From positions 1-64,000 of the forward strand of contig JAXDNJ010000041.1 in NCBI GenBank assembly GCA_034669505.1: DNA of 64,000 nt. The letters run 5' to 3'. The position numbers were made by a program, and so were the translations under genes. Below are positions 7,914-16,960 of the stretch, one piece after another. The stretch is from JAFASC01 sp034669505. Its GTDB lineage: Bacteria; Pseudomonadota; Alphaproteobacteria; Rhizobiales; Beijerinckiaceae. Below the pieces are notes generated by a model that had not been told where the DNA came from, ran no database searches, and worked only from the letters and a program-made list of their open reading frames with translations. How positions within the stretch are numbered: the first letter of the stretch is position 1; each line of letters begins with the position of its first letter.

Positions 7914-9197
7914 ATGCAAAGTTCCGGCTCGTCCGCACGCGCACGGATCCCACGCGCGCTCTGGTCGACAATCAGCCTCCTCGGCATCGGCCAGATCTGC
8001 GCCTGGGGAACGCTCTATTATTCCTTCGCGGTGACGGGCCCGCTGATCGCGCGCGACTTCGGCATGTCGCTGCCGAGCGTAGTCGTCGGCTACTCGGCTT
8101 TGCTCGTTGCTGGTGCGATCGCGGCCCCGACCGTCGGGCGTACGATCGACCGGCTCGGCGGGCGCCTTGTTCTCGCCTGCGGCTCCATTGTCGGCGCGCT
8201 CGGTCTGACCATCATCGGCCTTGCGCCCGGCCCTGTCGTCTACGGCATCGGCTGCTTGGTGCTCGGTCTCGCCGTCGCGATGTCGCTCTACGACGCGGCG
8301 TTTCCGGCCCTCGTGCAGGTAGCCGGCCCGCACTCTAGCCGCGCAATCACGATCCTCACCCTCTTCGGCGGGCTTGCCTCGACCTTCTTCTGGCCGATCG
8401 CCGCGGCGATCGCGGCGCGCTGGGGCTGGCGCGCCACCTACCTGTCCTTCGCCGCGATCAATATCGCCATCTGTCTGCCGATCCACCTGATCGCCCTGCC
8501 GCGCCGGCCGGCACTATGGAACGCCTCAATCGACGATACGCCCTCACCCACTTGGGCCCGTCCACCACTCCCCCTTTCGCCGGAGGCACGCCGCGCCGCC
8601 TTCATTTGTTTCGGCCTGATGATCGCGGCGGGAAACTTCGTCTTCGCCGGGCTCGCCGTGCACCTCCTGACAATCCTCGGCGCGCTGGGTCTTTCCGAAG
8701 GCGCCGCGATCATCATCGGCATGATCGTCGGCCCGGCGCAGGTCATCGGCCGTCTCGGCGAAATGAGCCTCGGGCGCCGTGCGAGCCCGATCCTGGCGGC
8801 GCGCATCTCCGCGGCGATGCAGCCGGCTTCGATCGCCGTACTGATCTTCGGCCCGATCGGGATCGCGACCGGCGGCCTGTTCGCGGCCCTCTACGGCATG
8901 GCGAACGGCATCCTGACCATCGTCAAGGGCACCGTGACGCTCTTCCTGTTCGGCAGCGCCGGATACGGCGAAATCCTTGGCAAGCTCTCCGTCCCGAGCC
9001 TCGGTGCGCGCGCCGCCGCCCCGCTCGTCTACGCCTATGTGTTCACGGCCGCTGGGCCTATCCCGACGCTCATCCTCTCAGCCGTGGTCAGCCTGAGCGG
9101 AACGCTGGCGATGGAGTTCGTCGCGCGGATCGCGAGTCAAGCAAATAGGCCCGCCGGCAATGTCGATGTGGAGATGGTGGACAGCGGCGATATCTGA
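7914..9197 (+). CDS. MFS transporter
   Basis: A 427-residue protein with about 12 spans. The N-half has YYSFAVTGPLIARDFGMSLPSVVVGYSALLVAGAIAAPTVGRTIDRLGGRLVL, where the cytoplasmic loop G-x3-D-R-x-G-G-R is the usual MFS motif A. The family is the same broad group as monocarboxylate/OxlT-like carriers; the substrate is unknown. It reads away from the oxlT-like gene, so the two may share a control region at 7754-7913. It ends 98 bases before dnaB. Confidence 0.75.
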   Translation: MQSSGSSARARIPRALWSTISLLGIGQICAWGTLYYSFAVTGPLIARDFGMSLPSVVVGYSALLVAGAIAAPTVGRTIDRLGGRLVLACGSIVGALGLTIIGLAPGPVVYGIGCLVLGLAVAMSLYDAAFPALVQVAGPHSSRAITILTLFGGLASTFFWPIAAAIAARWGWRATYLSFAAINIAICLPIHLIALPRRPALWNASIDDTPSPTWARPPLPLSPEARRAAFICFGLMIAAGNFVFAGLAVHLLTILGALGLSEGAAIIIGMIVGPAQVIGRLGEMSLGRRASPILAARISAAMQPASIAVLIFGPIGIATGGLFAALYGMANGILTIVKGTVTLFLFGSAGYGEILGKLSVPSLGARAAAPLVYAYVFTAAGPIPTLILSAVVSLSGTLAMEFVARIASQANRPAGNVDVEMVDSGDI

Positions 9198-9294
9198 GCC
9201 GCGCCTCAGAGAAGGCTTACCGTTTCCGCTGCCCCGTGCCAGAACGCGAGCCCGGCGCACACGGCGCGAATCACTTCCCGGAGTCTCCCTTTCG

Positions 9295-10800
9295 ATGGCC
9301 ACTGTCGAAGCTTTTGGCGGACGCCGGAACCTCGCGGTCGCCCCGCCGCAGGGCGACACAAACTATCGCATCCCCCCACACAATATCGAGGCCGAACAGG
9401 CGCTGCTCGGCGCGATTCTGGTCAATAACGATGCCTTCGATCGCGTCTCGGATTTCCTGCAGCCGGAGCATTTTTCCGAGGCATTGCACCAGCGCATTTA
9501 TGAGATCGCATCGCAGCTGATCCGCGCCGGCAAGGTTGCGACCCCGGTCACGTTGAAGACGTTCTTGACGGAGCAGGATGTCGGCCAGGGCGTCACCGTC
9601 TCGCAATATCTCGCGCGTCTCGCAGCCGAAGCGACAACGATCATCAACGCCGAGGATTACGGCCGCACCGTCCATGATCTCAGCGTACGTCGCGATCTCA
9701 TCGTCATCGGCGAGGAGATCGTCAACAGCGCTTTCGACGCGCCGGTCGATTCCTCGCCCCGCTCCCAGATTGAGGAGGCCGAGCGCAAACTCTACTCCGT
9801 TGCCGAGACCGGCCAATATGACGGCGGCTTCCAACGCTTCTCCGAGGCGCTGACGACCGCGATCGACATGGCCGCTCATGCATACGAGCGCGACGGCGGG
9901 CTGTCCGGTACGGCGACCGGACTCACGGATCTCGATCACAAGATGGGCGGGCTGCAGCGCTCCGACCTTGTGATCATCGCGGGACGTCCCGGCATGGGTA
10001 AGACCGCGCTCGCCACTAACATCGCATTTAACATCGCGCGTGCTTACGAAGGCGAGGCACTACCAGACGGTACCCATCGCACGAAGAATGGCGGCATTAT
10101 CGGGTTCTTCTCGCTCGAAATGTCGTCCGAGCAATTGGCCACGCGTGTCATCGCCGAACAGTCCGGGGTGGCATCGTACAAAATCCGTCGTGGCGACATC
10201 AACGAATCCGATTTTCACCGGATCACCGAAGCCGCGCGCGAAATGCAGACGATCCCCTTCTACATCGACCAGACCGGCGGCCTCTCGATCGCGCAACTTA
10301 CGGCGCGGGCGCGGCGGCTCAAACGCCAGCGCGGCCTCGATGTCCTTGTCATTGATTATATCCAGCTCCTCTCAGGGTCGCGCTCGCGCGAAAATCGCGT
10401 GCAGGAACTCACCGAGATCACGACGGGGCTGAAGGCGCTCGCCAAGGAGCTGAACGTGCCGATCCTGGCGCTCTCCCAGCTTTCGCGCCAGGTCGAATCG
10501 CGCGACGACAAGCGCCCGCAATTGTCGGACCTGCGTGAATCCGGTTCGATCGAGCAGGACGCCGACGTGGTCCTCTTCGTCTTCCGCGAAGAATATTATC
10601 TCGCCAACAAGAAGCCGCGCGAAGGCACGGAAGAATTCTTGAATTGGGAGCGCGAGATGGAGCGCGCGCACGGTAAGGCCGAACTGATTATCGGCAAGCA
10701 GCGCCACGGCCCGACAGGTACAATCGATGTATCATTCGAAGCGGAAGTCACGCGGTTCGGCAATCTTGCCCGCGAGGAGAACCTGCCGGCGCGCATGTGA
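9295..10800 (+). CDS. dnaB: Replicative DNA helicase DnaB
   Basis: A 501-residue protein. ATG 9295 (MATVEAFGGRRNLAVAPPQ) is chosen because DnaB proteins start shortly before the conserved YRIPPHNIEAEQALLGAILVNNDAF; the frame stays open to 9160 without support. The N-terminal DnaB domain is followed by the RecA-type ATPase with Walker A GRPGMGKT, Walker B LDVLVIDYIQLL and the SQLSRQVESRDDKRPQLSDLRESGSIEQDAD block. It unwinds DNA at the replication fork as a hexamer. The dnaB-alr-radA neighbourhood is common in the order. Its stop overlaps the proposed alr start. Confidence 0.96.
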   Translation: MATVEAFGGRRNLAVAPPQGDTNYRIPPHNIEAEQALLGAILVNNDAFDRVSDFLQPEHFSEALHQRIYEIASQLIRAGKVATPVTLKTFLTEQDVGQGVTVSQYLARLAAEATTIINAEDYGRTVHDLSVRRDLIVIGEEIVNSAFDAPVDSSPRSQIEEAERKLYSVAETGQYDGGFQRFSEALTTAIDMAAHAYERDGGLSGTATGLTDLDHKMGGLQRSDLVIIAGRPGMGKTALATNIAFNIARAYEGEALPDGTHRTKNGGIIGFFSLEMSSEQLATRVIAEQSGVASYKIRRGDINESDFHRITEAAREMQTIPFYIDQTGGLSIAQLTARARRLKRQRGLDVLVIDYIQLLSGSRSRENRVQELTEITTGLKALAKELNVPILALSQLSRQVESRDDKRPQLSDLRESGSIEQDADVVLFVFREEYYLANKKPREGTEEFLNWEREMERAHGKAELIIGKQRHGPTGTIDVSFEAEVTRFGNLAREENLPARM

Positions 10801-11939
10801 GGTTTAAGGGTGTTGCGTCCGTGAGTATCATCGATGAAGCGAGCGCCGGCGCGATCCTCACCATCGATCTCAATGCGCTCGCCGGTAATTGGCGTTTGCT
10901 CCGCGACAAGGTCGCCCAAGCCACGCCAGCCGCCGAATGCGCGGCTGTGGTCAAAGCCGACGCCTACGGGATCGGGCTTGAGCCCGCCGTGACGACACTG
11001 GCCAAAGCGGGCTGCCGCACGTTCTTTGTTGCGCATGTCTCTGAAGCACTGCGCGTCCGCGCGACCGACCGGGATTGCACGCTCTATCTCTTGAATGGTC
11101 TTACGCCCGGTTCATCCGAGGCGCTCGCGCGCAATATGATCCGGCCAGTTCTGTCATCGCTTAGCGAGATCGAGGAATGGGCGGCGTTCGCGGCAGAGCG
11201 AGGCAGCAAACCTCCAGCGGCGATCCAATTCGACACCGGCATCAATCGGCTTGGCGTTCAGCACGACCAACTGGAACGCGTGCGTCCGCTGCTTGACGCG
11301 TTCCAGCCGGCTCTGTTGATGAGCCACTTCGCCGAATCTGAAATCATCAGCGAGCGCAATGCGGCGCAGATCGCTGCTTTTGATAAAGTGCGGGCTGCGC
11401 TTCCAAACATTCCAGCATCGCTCTGCAACTCCTCCGGTATTTTCCTTCACGAGCGCCCGTTCCACGATCTCGTCCGTCCTGGCTATGCGCTGTATGGCGG
11501 TAATCCCACGCCGAACCTGCCGAACCCGACGCACAATGTTGTCAGCCTGAACGCGCGCGTCCTCCAGGTGCGGGATGTCGCAGCCGGCGAGCGCGTTGGC
11601 TATGGCGGGGAATGGACGGCGCCGCGTGCGAGCCGCCTCGCCACTTTGTCGATCGGCTATGCGGACGGCCTGCCGCGCAGCGGCACCGCCATCGGGCGCA
11701 GCGGCATCGAGGCTGTGGTCGCGCGGCGGCGTTGTCCTTTCGTCGGCCGGCTCTCGATGGATCTGAGCATCCTCGACGTCACCTATCTCCCGGACGGGGC
11801 GGTGCAGCGCGGCGATCTCGCCGAAATTTTGGGCGAGACGATCGGCATTGACGAACTCGGCCGGAAATCGGGTACGATAGGCTACGAAATCCTGACGCGG
11901 CTCGGGCAGCGCTACGCCCGCCGGTATGTCGGGGAATAA
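10797..11939 (+). CDS. alr: Alanine racemase
   Basis: A 380-residue PLP enzyme that interconverts L- and D-alanine for peptidoglycan. The PLP lysine is near residue 53 in AAVVKADAYGIG and the catalytic tyrosine near 269 in GERVGYGGEW; the DTGINRLGV and NSSGIFL blocks and C-terminal RLSMDLSILDVT also fit. GTG 10797 overlaps the dnaB stop (translational coupling); GTG 10821 is an alternative that would shorten it by eight residues. A second route to D-amino acids, murI, lies at 21,993. Confidence 0.94.
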   Translation: MRFKGVASVSIIDEASAGAILTIDLNALAGNWRLLRDKVAQATPAAECAAVVKADAYGIGLEPAVTTLAKAGCRTFFVAHVSEALRVRATDRDCTLYLLNGLTPGSSEALARNMIRPVLSSLSEIEEWAAFAAERGSKPPAAIQFDTGINRLGVQHDQLERVRPLLDAFQPALLMSHFAESEIISERNAAQIAAFDKVRAALPNIPASLCNSSGIFLHERPFHDLVRPGYALYGGNPTPNLPNPTHNVVSLNARVLQVRDVAAGERVGYGGEWTAPRASRLATLSIGYADGLPRSGTAIGRSGIEAVVARRRCPFVGRLSMDLSILDVTYLPDGAVQRGDLAEILGETIGIDELGRKSGTIGYEILTRLGQRYARRYVGE

Positions 11940-11949
11940 GGGGGGAGAG

Positions 11950-13164
11950 ATGATGCTGAAGACTGGCCTCGCCGGCCTTGCGCTCTCGTTTGCGGCATTC
12001 ACGCCCGTGCATGCCGATGTCTCCGACAATGTCGTGAAGATCGGTGTGCTCAACGACATCTCCGGCATTTTCCAAGACACGAACGGAATGGGCTCGGTCG
12101 AAGCCGCGCGCATGGCTGCGGACGATTTCGCCGGCGGCGGCAAGAATATCAAAGTGGAGGTCGTCTACGCCGATCATCAGAACAAGGCGGACGTGGGCTC
12201 GTCGATCGTGCGCCGCTGGCTCGATCTTGATCACGTCGATGCGATCGTCGATGTGCCGAACTCGTCAGTCGGCCTCGCGATCAACGCGCTCATGCGGAAT
12301 TCGCGCGCAACTTTTCTTGCCTCCAGCACCGCGTCCGCCGATCTCACCGGCAAGGAATGTTCGCCGAACACCGTGCAATGGGTGAACGACACGTGGGCCG
12401 TCGGTCACGCGACCTCGGCCGCGATGATGAAGCGCGGCGGCGACAGCTGGTATTTTCTGACAGTCGATTACGCCCTCGGCAAAGGCATCGAGGCGGAAGC
12501 GACCGATTACCTGCAATCGCATGGCGGCAAGGTGCTCGGCTCAAGCCGGCATCCGCTCGGCACGGCCGATTTCTCGTCGCTGCTGCTGCAGGCGCAATCG
12601 TCGAAAGCCAAAGTAATCGGCCTCGCCAATGCCGGCGGCGACACGATCAACGCCGTCAAACAGGCCGGCGAGTTCGGTATCCGCGAATCCGGCCAGTCGC
12701 TCGTGGCGTTCCTTGTCTTCCTGAACGATGTCCACGCAATGGGCCTGCCGGCCGCCAAGGGCCTGCAGCTGACCGAAGCGTTTTACTGGGACATGAACGA
12801 CGAGACACGCGCCTGGGCGAAGCGCTTTGTCGAACGCAACAACGGCAAATATCCGAGCGCCAACCAAGCCGGCGTCTATTCCGCGACGCTCACTTATCTC
12901 AAGGCGGTTGCGGCGACCGGCAGCGATGATGCCAAGGACGTCGTGCCGCAAATGAAGAAGGCGCCGTTCCACGACGCGCTGTTTGGCGACATGCAGGTGC
13001 GCCCCGACGGGCGCGGCATTCACGCGATCTATCTCTTCGAAGTGAAGAAGCCTGAAGAGAGCAAGTACCCCTACGATTATTATAAGCTGATCGAGACGGT
13101 CCCAGCCGACCAGGCATTTCGACCAATCGCGCAGGGCAATTGTCCGATACTGGGGAGCAAGTGA
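11950..13164 (+). CDS. ABC transporter solute-binding protein (branched-chain amino acid type)
   Basis: A 404-residue periplasmic protein. ATG 11950 follows GGGGGAGAG; ATG 11953 is nearly as good. The signal peptide ends near THE VHA-DVS junction (FTPVHA). The mature part begins VVKIGVLNDISGIFQDTNGMGSVEAARMAADDF, a Peripla_BP_6 (LivK/urea/amide) fold, with SSTASADLTGK and YALGKGIEAEATDYL. No permease or ATPase genes are beside it, so it must use a transporter encoded elsewhere. It interrupts the usual alr-radA order. Substrate unknown. Confidence 0.88.
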   Translation: MMLKTGLAGLALSFAAFTPVHADVSDNVVKIGVLNDISGIFQDTNGMGSVEAARMAADDFAGGGKNIKVEVVYADHQNKADVGSSIVRRWLDLDHVDAIVDVPNSSVGLAINALMRNSRATFLASSTASADLTGKECSPNTVQWVNDTWAVGHATSAAMMKRGGDSWYFLTVDYALGKGIEAEATDYLQSHGGKVLGSSRHPLGTADFSSLLLQAQSSKAKVIGLANAGGDTINAVKQAGEFGIRESGQSLVAFLVFLNDVHAMGLPAAKGLQLTEAFYWDMNDETRAWAKRFVERNNGKYPSANQAGVYSATLTYLKAVAATGSDDAKDVVPQMKKAPFHDALFGDMQVRPDGRGIHAIYLFEVKKPEESKYPYDYYKLIETVPADQAFRPIAQGNCPILGSK

Positions 13165-13207
13165 CCCAGGTCCTCGACTTAAGGGGAGCGCTCCACTAAA
13201 GGCGGGC

Positions 13208-14632
13208 ATGGCCCGCACCCGCGCGACTTTCGTTTGCCAAAACTGCGGCGCGGTGACGAACCGCTGGCAGGGCCGCTGCGAAGCCTGCGGCGAGTGGAAC
13301 ACGATCCTCGAGGAGGCGCCCGCCTCCGGCATCGGCGCGCGCGCCGCGCAAGGCGCCGCCCCAGGCCGCGCGCTCGCCCTTGAGGGCCTCACCGGCGAAA
13401 GCCGCCCTGCCCCACGGGTTGAGACCGGCATCGCCGAACTCGATCGCGTGACCGGCGGCGGCTTTGTGCCCGGATCGGTGCTGCTGCTCGGCGGCGAGCC
13501 GGGCATCGGCAAGTCGACGCTGCTTTTGCAGGCTTGCGCCGCCATGGCGCTGCGCGGCGAGCGCGTCGTCTATGTCTCCGGCGAGGAGGCGATCCCGCAG
13601 GTGCGCCTGCGCGCGGTACGCCTCGGGCTGGCGAAGGCACCCGTCGAGCTCGCGGCAGCGACCAACGTCGAGGACATCGTCGCAACCATCGCGGAGGGGC
13701 GCCGGCCAGCCCTGGTCATCATCGATTCGGTCCAGACGATGTATTCGCAAGTAATCGAATCGGCTCCGGGCACCGTCACGCAGGTGCGCGGCTGCGCCCA
13801 GGCGCTGATCCGCTATGCCAAGACCAGTGGCGCCTCGGTGATCCTCGTTGGCCACGTGACCAAAGATGGCCAGGTCGCTGGACCGCGCGTCGTCGAGCAC
13901 ATGGTCGACGCTGTGCTCTCCTTCGAGGGCGATTCGAGCCACCATTTCCGCATGGTGCGAGCCATGAAGAACCGCTTCGGCGCCACCGACGAGATCGGCG
14001 TTTTCGAAATGACCGGACTTGGCCTCACCGAGGTTGCCAACCCCTCGGCCTTGTTCCTCGCCGGCCGCGACGCAAGCGCGCCGGGGGCCGCCGTCCTCGC
14101 CGGCATGGAAGGGACGCGGCCGGTCCTCGTCGAGATCCAGGCCTTGGTCGCGCCCTCGCCCCTCGGCATACCGCGCCGCGCAGTTGTCGGCTGGGATGCG
14201 AACCGCCTCTCGATGATCGTCGCCGTCCTCGAAGCCCATGCCGGATTGCGATTCGGCGCGCACGACATTTATCTCAATGTCGCCGGAGGGCTCCGCATTG
14301 CCGAGCCCGCCGCCGATCTCGCGGCTGCCGCCGCCCTCGCCTCGTCCTTGACGGGCGCCGTGCTGCCGGCGGACGCTGTCTATTTCGGCGAGATCGGGTT
14401 GTCGGGTGCCGTGCGGCCGGTCATCCATTCTGGGCTGCGGCTCAAGGAGGCCGCGAAGCTCGGTTTCCGCCGGGCCTTCATTCCCGAGAGCGGGCGCGAG
14501 TCGTTCGAGAACGCCGCGCCGGAAATGCGGCTCTCCACCTGCGGCCATATTGCAACACTGGTGTCGCAAATCGCCCGCAGCGCAGAGGGCGAAGCCATTC
14601 CGCGGCCACAGGCGCGCCGCTCGGCTGGATGA
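13208..14632 (+). CDS. radA: DNA repair protein RadA
   Basis: A 474-residue protein. A zinc finger with four Cys (CQNCG and CEACG, residues 10-27) leads, then a RecA-like ATPase with Walker A GGEPGIGKST and the RadA-specific KNRFGATDEIGVFEM motif, and a C-terminal Lon-protease-like domain (PSPLGIPRRAVVGWD, GGLRIAEPAADLAAAAALAS, GEIGLSGAVRPV). RadA drives branch migration of recombination intermediates. It is full length. It is followed after 97 bases by the cvpA-family gene. Confidence 0.96.
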   Translation: MARTRATFVCQNCGAVTNRWQGRCEACGEWNTILEEAPASGIGARAAQGAAPGRALALEGLTGESRPAPRVETGIAELDRVTGGGFVPGSVLLLGGEPGIGKSTLLLQACAAMALRGERVVYVSGEEAIPQVRLRAVRLGLAKAPVELAAATNVEDIVATIAEGRRPALVIIDSVQTMYSQVIESAPGTVTQVRGCAQALIRYAKTSGASVILVGHVTKDGQVAGPRVVEHMVDAVLSFEGDSSHHFRMVRAMKNRFGATDEIGVFEMTGLGLTEVANPSALFLAGRDASAPGAAVLAGMEGTRPVLVEIQALVAPSPLGIPRRAVVGWDANRLSMIVAVLEAHAGLRFGAHDIYLNVAGGLRIAEPAADLAAAAALASSLTGAVLPADAVYFGEIGLSGAVRPVIHSGLRLKEAAKLGFRRAFIPESGRESFENAAPEMRLSTCGHIATLVSQIARSAEGEAIPRPQARRSAG

Positions 14633-14729
14633 CGCCACAGTTCGGGTTCACTATAAGCCACGCGCGACGCACGCGGTTTGCCGACAATCCGGTGAACTCG
14701 AGAGGGGGTGCGTCGAGAGGCCCTGATTC

Positions 14730-15347
14730 ATGCCTTCCTATCTCGATCTCGGTTTACTGGGCGTCGTCCTGATTTCGGCGCTGCTCGCCATGCTGCGCGG
14801 TTTCACCCGCGAGGTCCTGGCAATCGCCTCCTGGGGTGCCGCGGCAATCGCCGCCGTTTATCTCCATCCGCTGCTCCTGCCCTACCTGAAGCCGTACATT
14901 TCCAAGGATGTGGTTGCGATGGCGGCGGCAGCCGGCATCGTATTCTTCGTCACGCTGGTCGTAGTGTCGCTGATCACCGTCCGCCTCTCGGACGCCATCC
15001 TGGACTCGAAGGTCGGGGCGCTCGACCGCTCGCTCGGCTTCGTCTTTGGGGCGGTTCGCGGACTTCTGCTCTGCGTTGTCGCCTTCGTCTTCTTCGGCTG
15101 GCTCGTCCCGGACAAATCGCAGCCGGAATGGGTGCGCACGGCCCGCATGAAGCCGATCCTGCAGGCGACCGGGGATCAGCTCATGGCCATGCTGCCCGAT
15201 GACCCGGAGGGCCTGCTGAACAAGCTCAAGAAGAACAAGGGCGGTACCGCCAGCGAGGAGCAGCCGGCCGAGAGCGACGAGCCGAAGGCCGTTCCGGCCG
15301 TGCCTTTGCCAGCGCCGGCCAAGCCTGCGACCGGACGCAAGACCTGA
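14730..15347 (+). CDS. cvpA: CvpA-family membrane protein
   Basis: A 205-residue protein with four hydrophobic segments in the first ~135 residues (LLGVVLISALLAMLRGFTREVLAIASWGAAAIAAVYL and following) and a hydrophilic, Pro/Ala/Glu-rich tail of ~50 residues. This is the CvpA/colicin V production family, needed in other bacteria for envelope homeostasis. Its place directly before purF is the classic cvpA-purF pairing. The cytoplasmic tail has no recognisable domain. Confidence 0.88.
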   Translation: MPSYLDLGLLGVVLISALLAMLRGFTREVLAIASWGAAAIAAVYLHPLLLPYLKPYISKDVVAMAAAAGIVFFVTLVVVSLITVRLSDAILDSKVGALDRSLGFVFGAVRGLLLCVVAFVFFGWLVPDKSQPEWVRTARMKPILQATGDQLMAMLPDDPEGLLNKLKKNKGGTASEEQPAESDEPKAVPAVPLPAPAKPATGRKT

Positions 15348-15460
15348 ACACGCCGGCTTTCCCTTGGAAAACGGCCGCCGCGGTAAGCATGTGATGTTTC
15401 GCCCGATGGAAGTTTGGCCCGCCATCGCCTAAATAGTCGCTTTACGGTCGGGGAGCATGC

Positions 15461-16954
15461 ATGACGCTTGGCTCAGCGGATCTCGCGGACGGCGAGTCCG
15501 ATATCGAAGATTTTGATCCCGACGGGGACCGGCTGCGCGAAGAGTGCGGTGTCTTCGGCATCCACGATCACCCGGACGCCGCGACCCTCACGGCACTTGG
15601 CCTGCACGCACTCCAGCACCGTGGCCAGGAAGCCGCCGGCATCGTGGCCTTTGACGGCCAGCGCTTCAACTCCGAGCGCCGTCTCGGCCTCGTCGGGGAC
15701 CACTTCTCCCGGGTCAGCACGATCGAGCGTCTGCCCGGCAATTCCGCTATCGGTCATGTGCGCTATTCGACGACCGGCGAGACGATCCTGCGCAACGTCC
15801 AGCCGCTCTTTGCCGAGCTGGACAAGGGCGGCTTTGCCGTCGCGCATAACGGCAACCTGACGAATGGGCTGGCGCTCCGCCGCAGCCTGATCGAGCAAGG
15901 CGCGATCTACCAGTCGACCTCCGATACCGAGGTCGTGCTGCAGCTCGTCGCCCGCAGCCGCAAACGCCGGCTCATCGAGCGTTTCATCGAGGCGCTGCGC
16001 CAGCTCGAAGGCGCGTATTCGCTGGTGGCACTCTCGAACAAGAAACTGATCGGCGCGCGCGATCCGCTCGGCATCCGCCCGCTCGTGCTTGGCGAACTCG
16101 ACGGCAAATTCATTCTGGCATCGGAAACCTGCGCGCTCGACATTATCGGCGCGCATTTCATCCGCGATATCGAGAACGGCGAAGTCGTCGTCATCGACGA
16201 GAACGGTTTCGAGAGCCTGAAACCGTTCCCGCCGCAGCCGGCGCGGCCCTGCATCTTCGAATATATCTACTTCTCGCGGCCGGATTCGGTCGTGCATGGC
16301 CGGCCCGTCTACGATGTGCGGAAGGCGATGGGTGCGGAGCTGGCGAAAGAAGCGCCGGCCGATGCTGATGTCGTCATTCCAGTGCCCGATTCCGGCGTGC
16401 CGGCGGCGATCGGCTATGCGCAGGCCTCGGGCATTCCGTTCGAGCTCGGCATCATCCGCAATCACTATGTCGGACGTACCTTCATCCAGCCGTCGCAGAC
16501 CGGCCGCGAACTTGGCGTCCGCTTGAAGCACAACGCCAACCGCTCGGTCGTCGCCGGCCGGCGCATCGTGCTTATCGATGACTCCATCGTGCGCGGTACG
16601 ACGTCAGTGAAGATCGTCAAGATGATGCGCGAGGCGGGGGCACGCGAAGTGCATTTTCGCATCTCATCGCCGCCGATCACGCATCCCGATTATTACGGCA
16701 TCGACACGCCGGTGCGCGAGAAGCTGCTTGCCGCCACGCACACCCTCGAAGAGATGCGCGATTATATCGGCTGCGACAGTCTGTCGTTCCTGTCAGTTGA
16801 CGGCATCTATCGGGCCATGGGCGAAAAAGGTCGCGATCCCATCCGCCCGCAATTCACCGATCATTGTTTTACCGGCGATTACCCGACGTATTTGACCGAC
16901 GTCACCGGCGAAGGCCCGCGCCAGCAGCTGTCGCTGCTGGCCGAGGTGGGATAG
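15461..16954 (+). CDS. purF: Amidophosphoribosyltransferase
   Basis: A 497-residue enzyme for the first committed step of purine synthesis (PRPP + glutamine to phosphoribosylamine). A short propeptide precedes the nucleophile Cys 29 in EECGVFGIHDHPDAA; propeptide removal exposes the cysteine in this class. The glutaminase domain shows HALQHRGQEAAGI and GHVRYSTTG, and the PRPP-binding loop is IVLIDDSIVRGTTS in the C-terminal half. The C-terminus (DSLSFLSVDGIYRAMG) is typical. It ends six bases before the convergent mgtE stop. Confidence 0.97.
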   Translation: MTLGSADLADGESDIEDFDPDGDRLREECGVFGIHDHPDAATLTALGLHALQHRGQEAAGIVAFDGQRFNSERRLGLVGDHFSRVSTIERLPGNSAIGHVRYSTTGETILRNVQPLFAELDKGGFAVAHNGNLTNGLALRRSLIEQGAIYQSTSDTEVVLQLVARSRKRRLIERFIEALRQLEGAYSLVALSNKKLIGARDPLGIRPLVLGELDGKFILASETCALDIIGAHFIRDIENGEVVVIDENGFESLKPFPPQPARPCIFEYIYFSRPDSVVHGRPVYDVRKAMGAELAKEAPADADVVIPVPDSGVPAAIGYAQASGIPFELGIIRNHYVGRTFIQPSQTGRELGVRLKHNANRSVVAGRRIVLIDDSIVRGTTSVKIVKMMREAGAREVHFRISSPPITHPDYYGIDTPVREKLLAATHTLEEMRDYIGCDSLSFLSVDGIYRAMGEKGRDPIRPQFTDHCFTGDYPTYLTDVTGEGPRQQLSLLAEVG

Positions 16955-16960
16955 CTCGCT

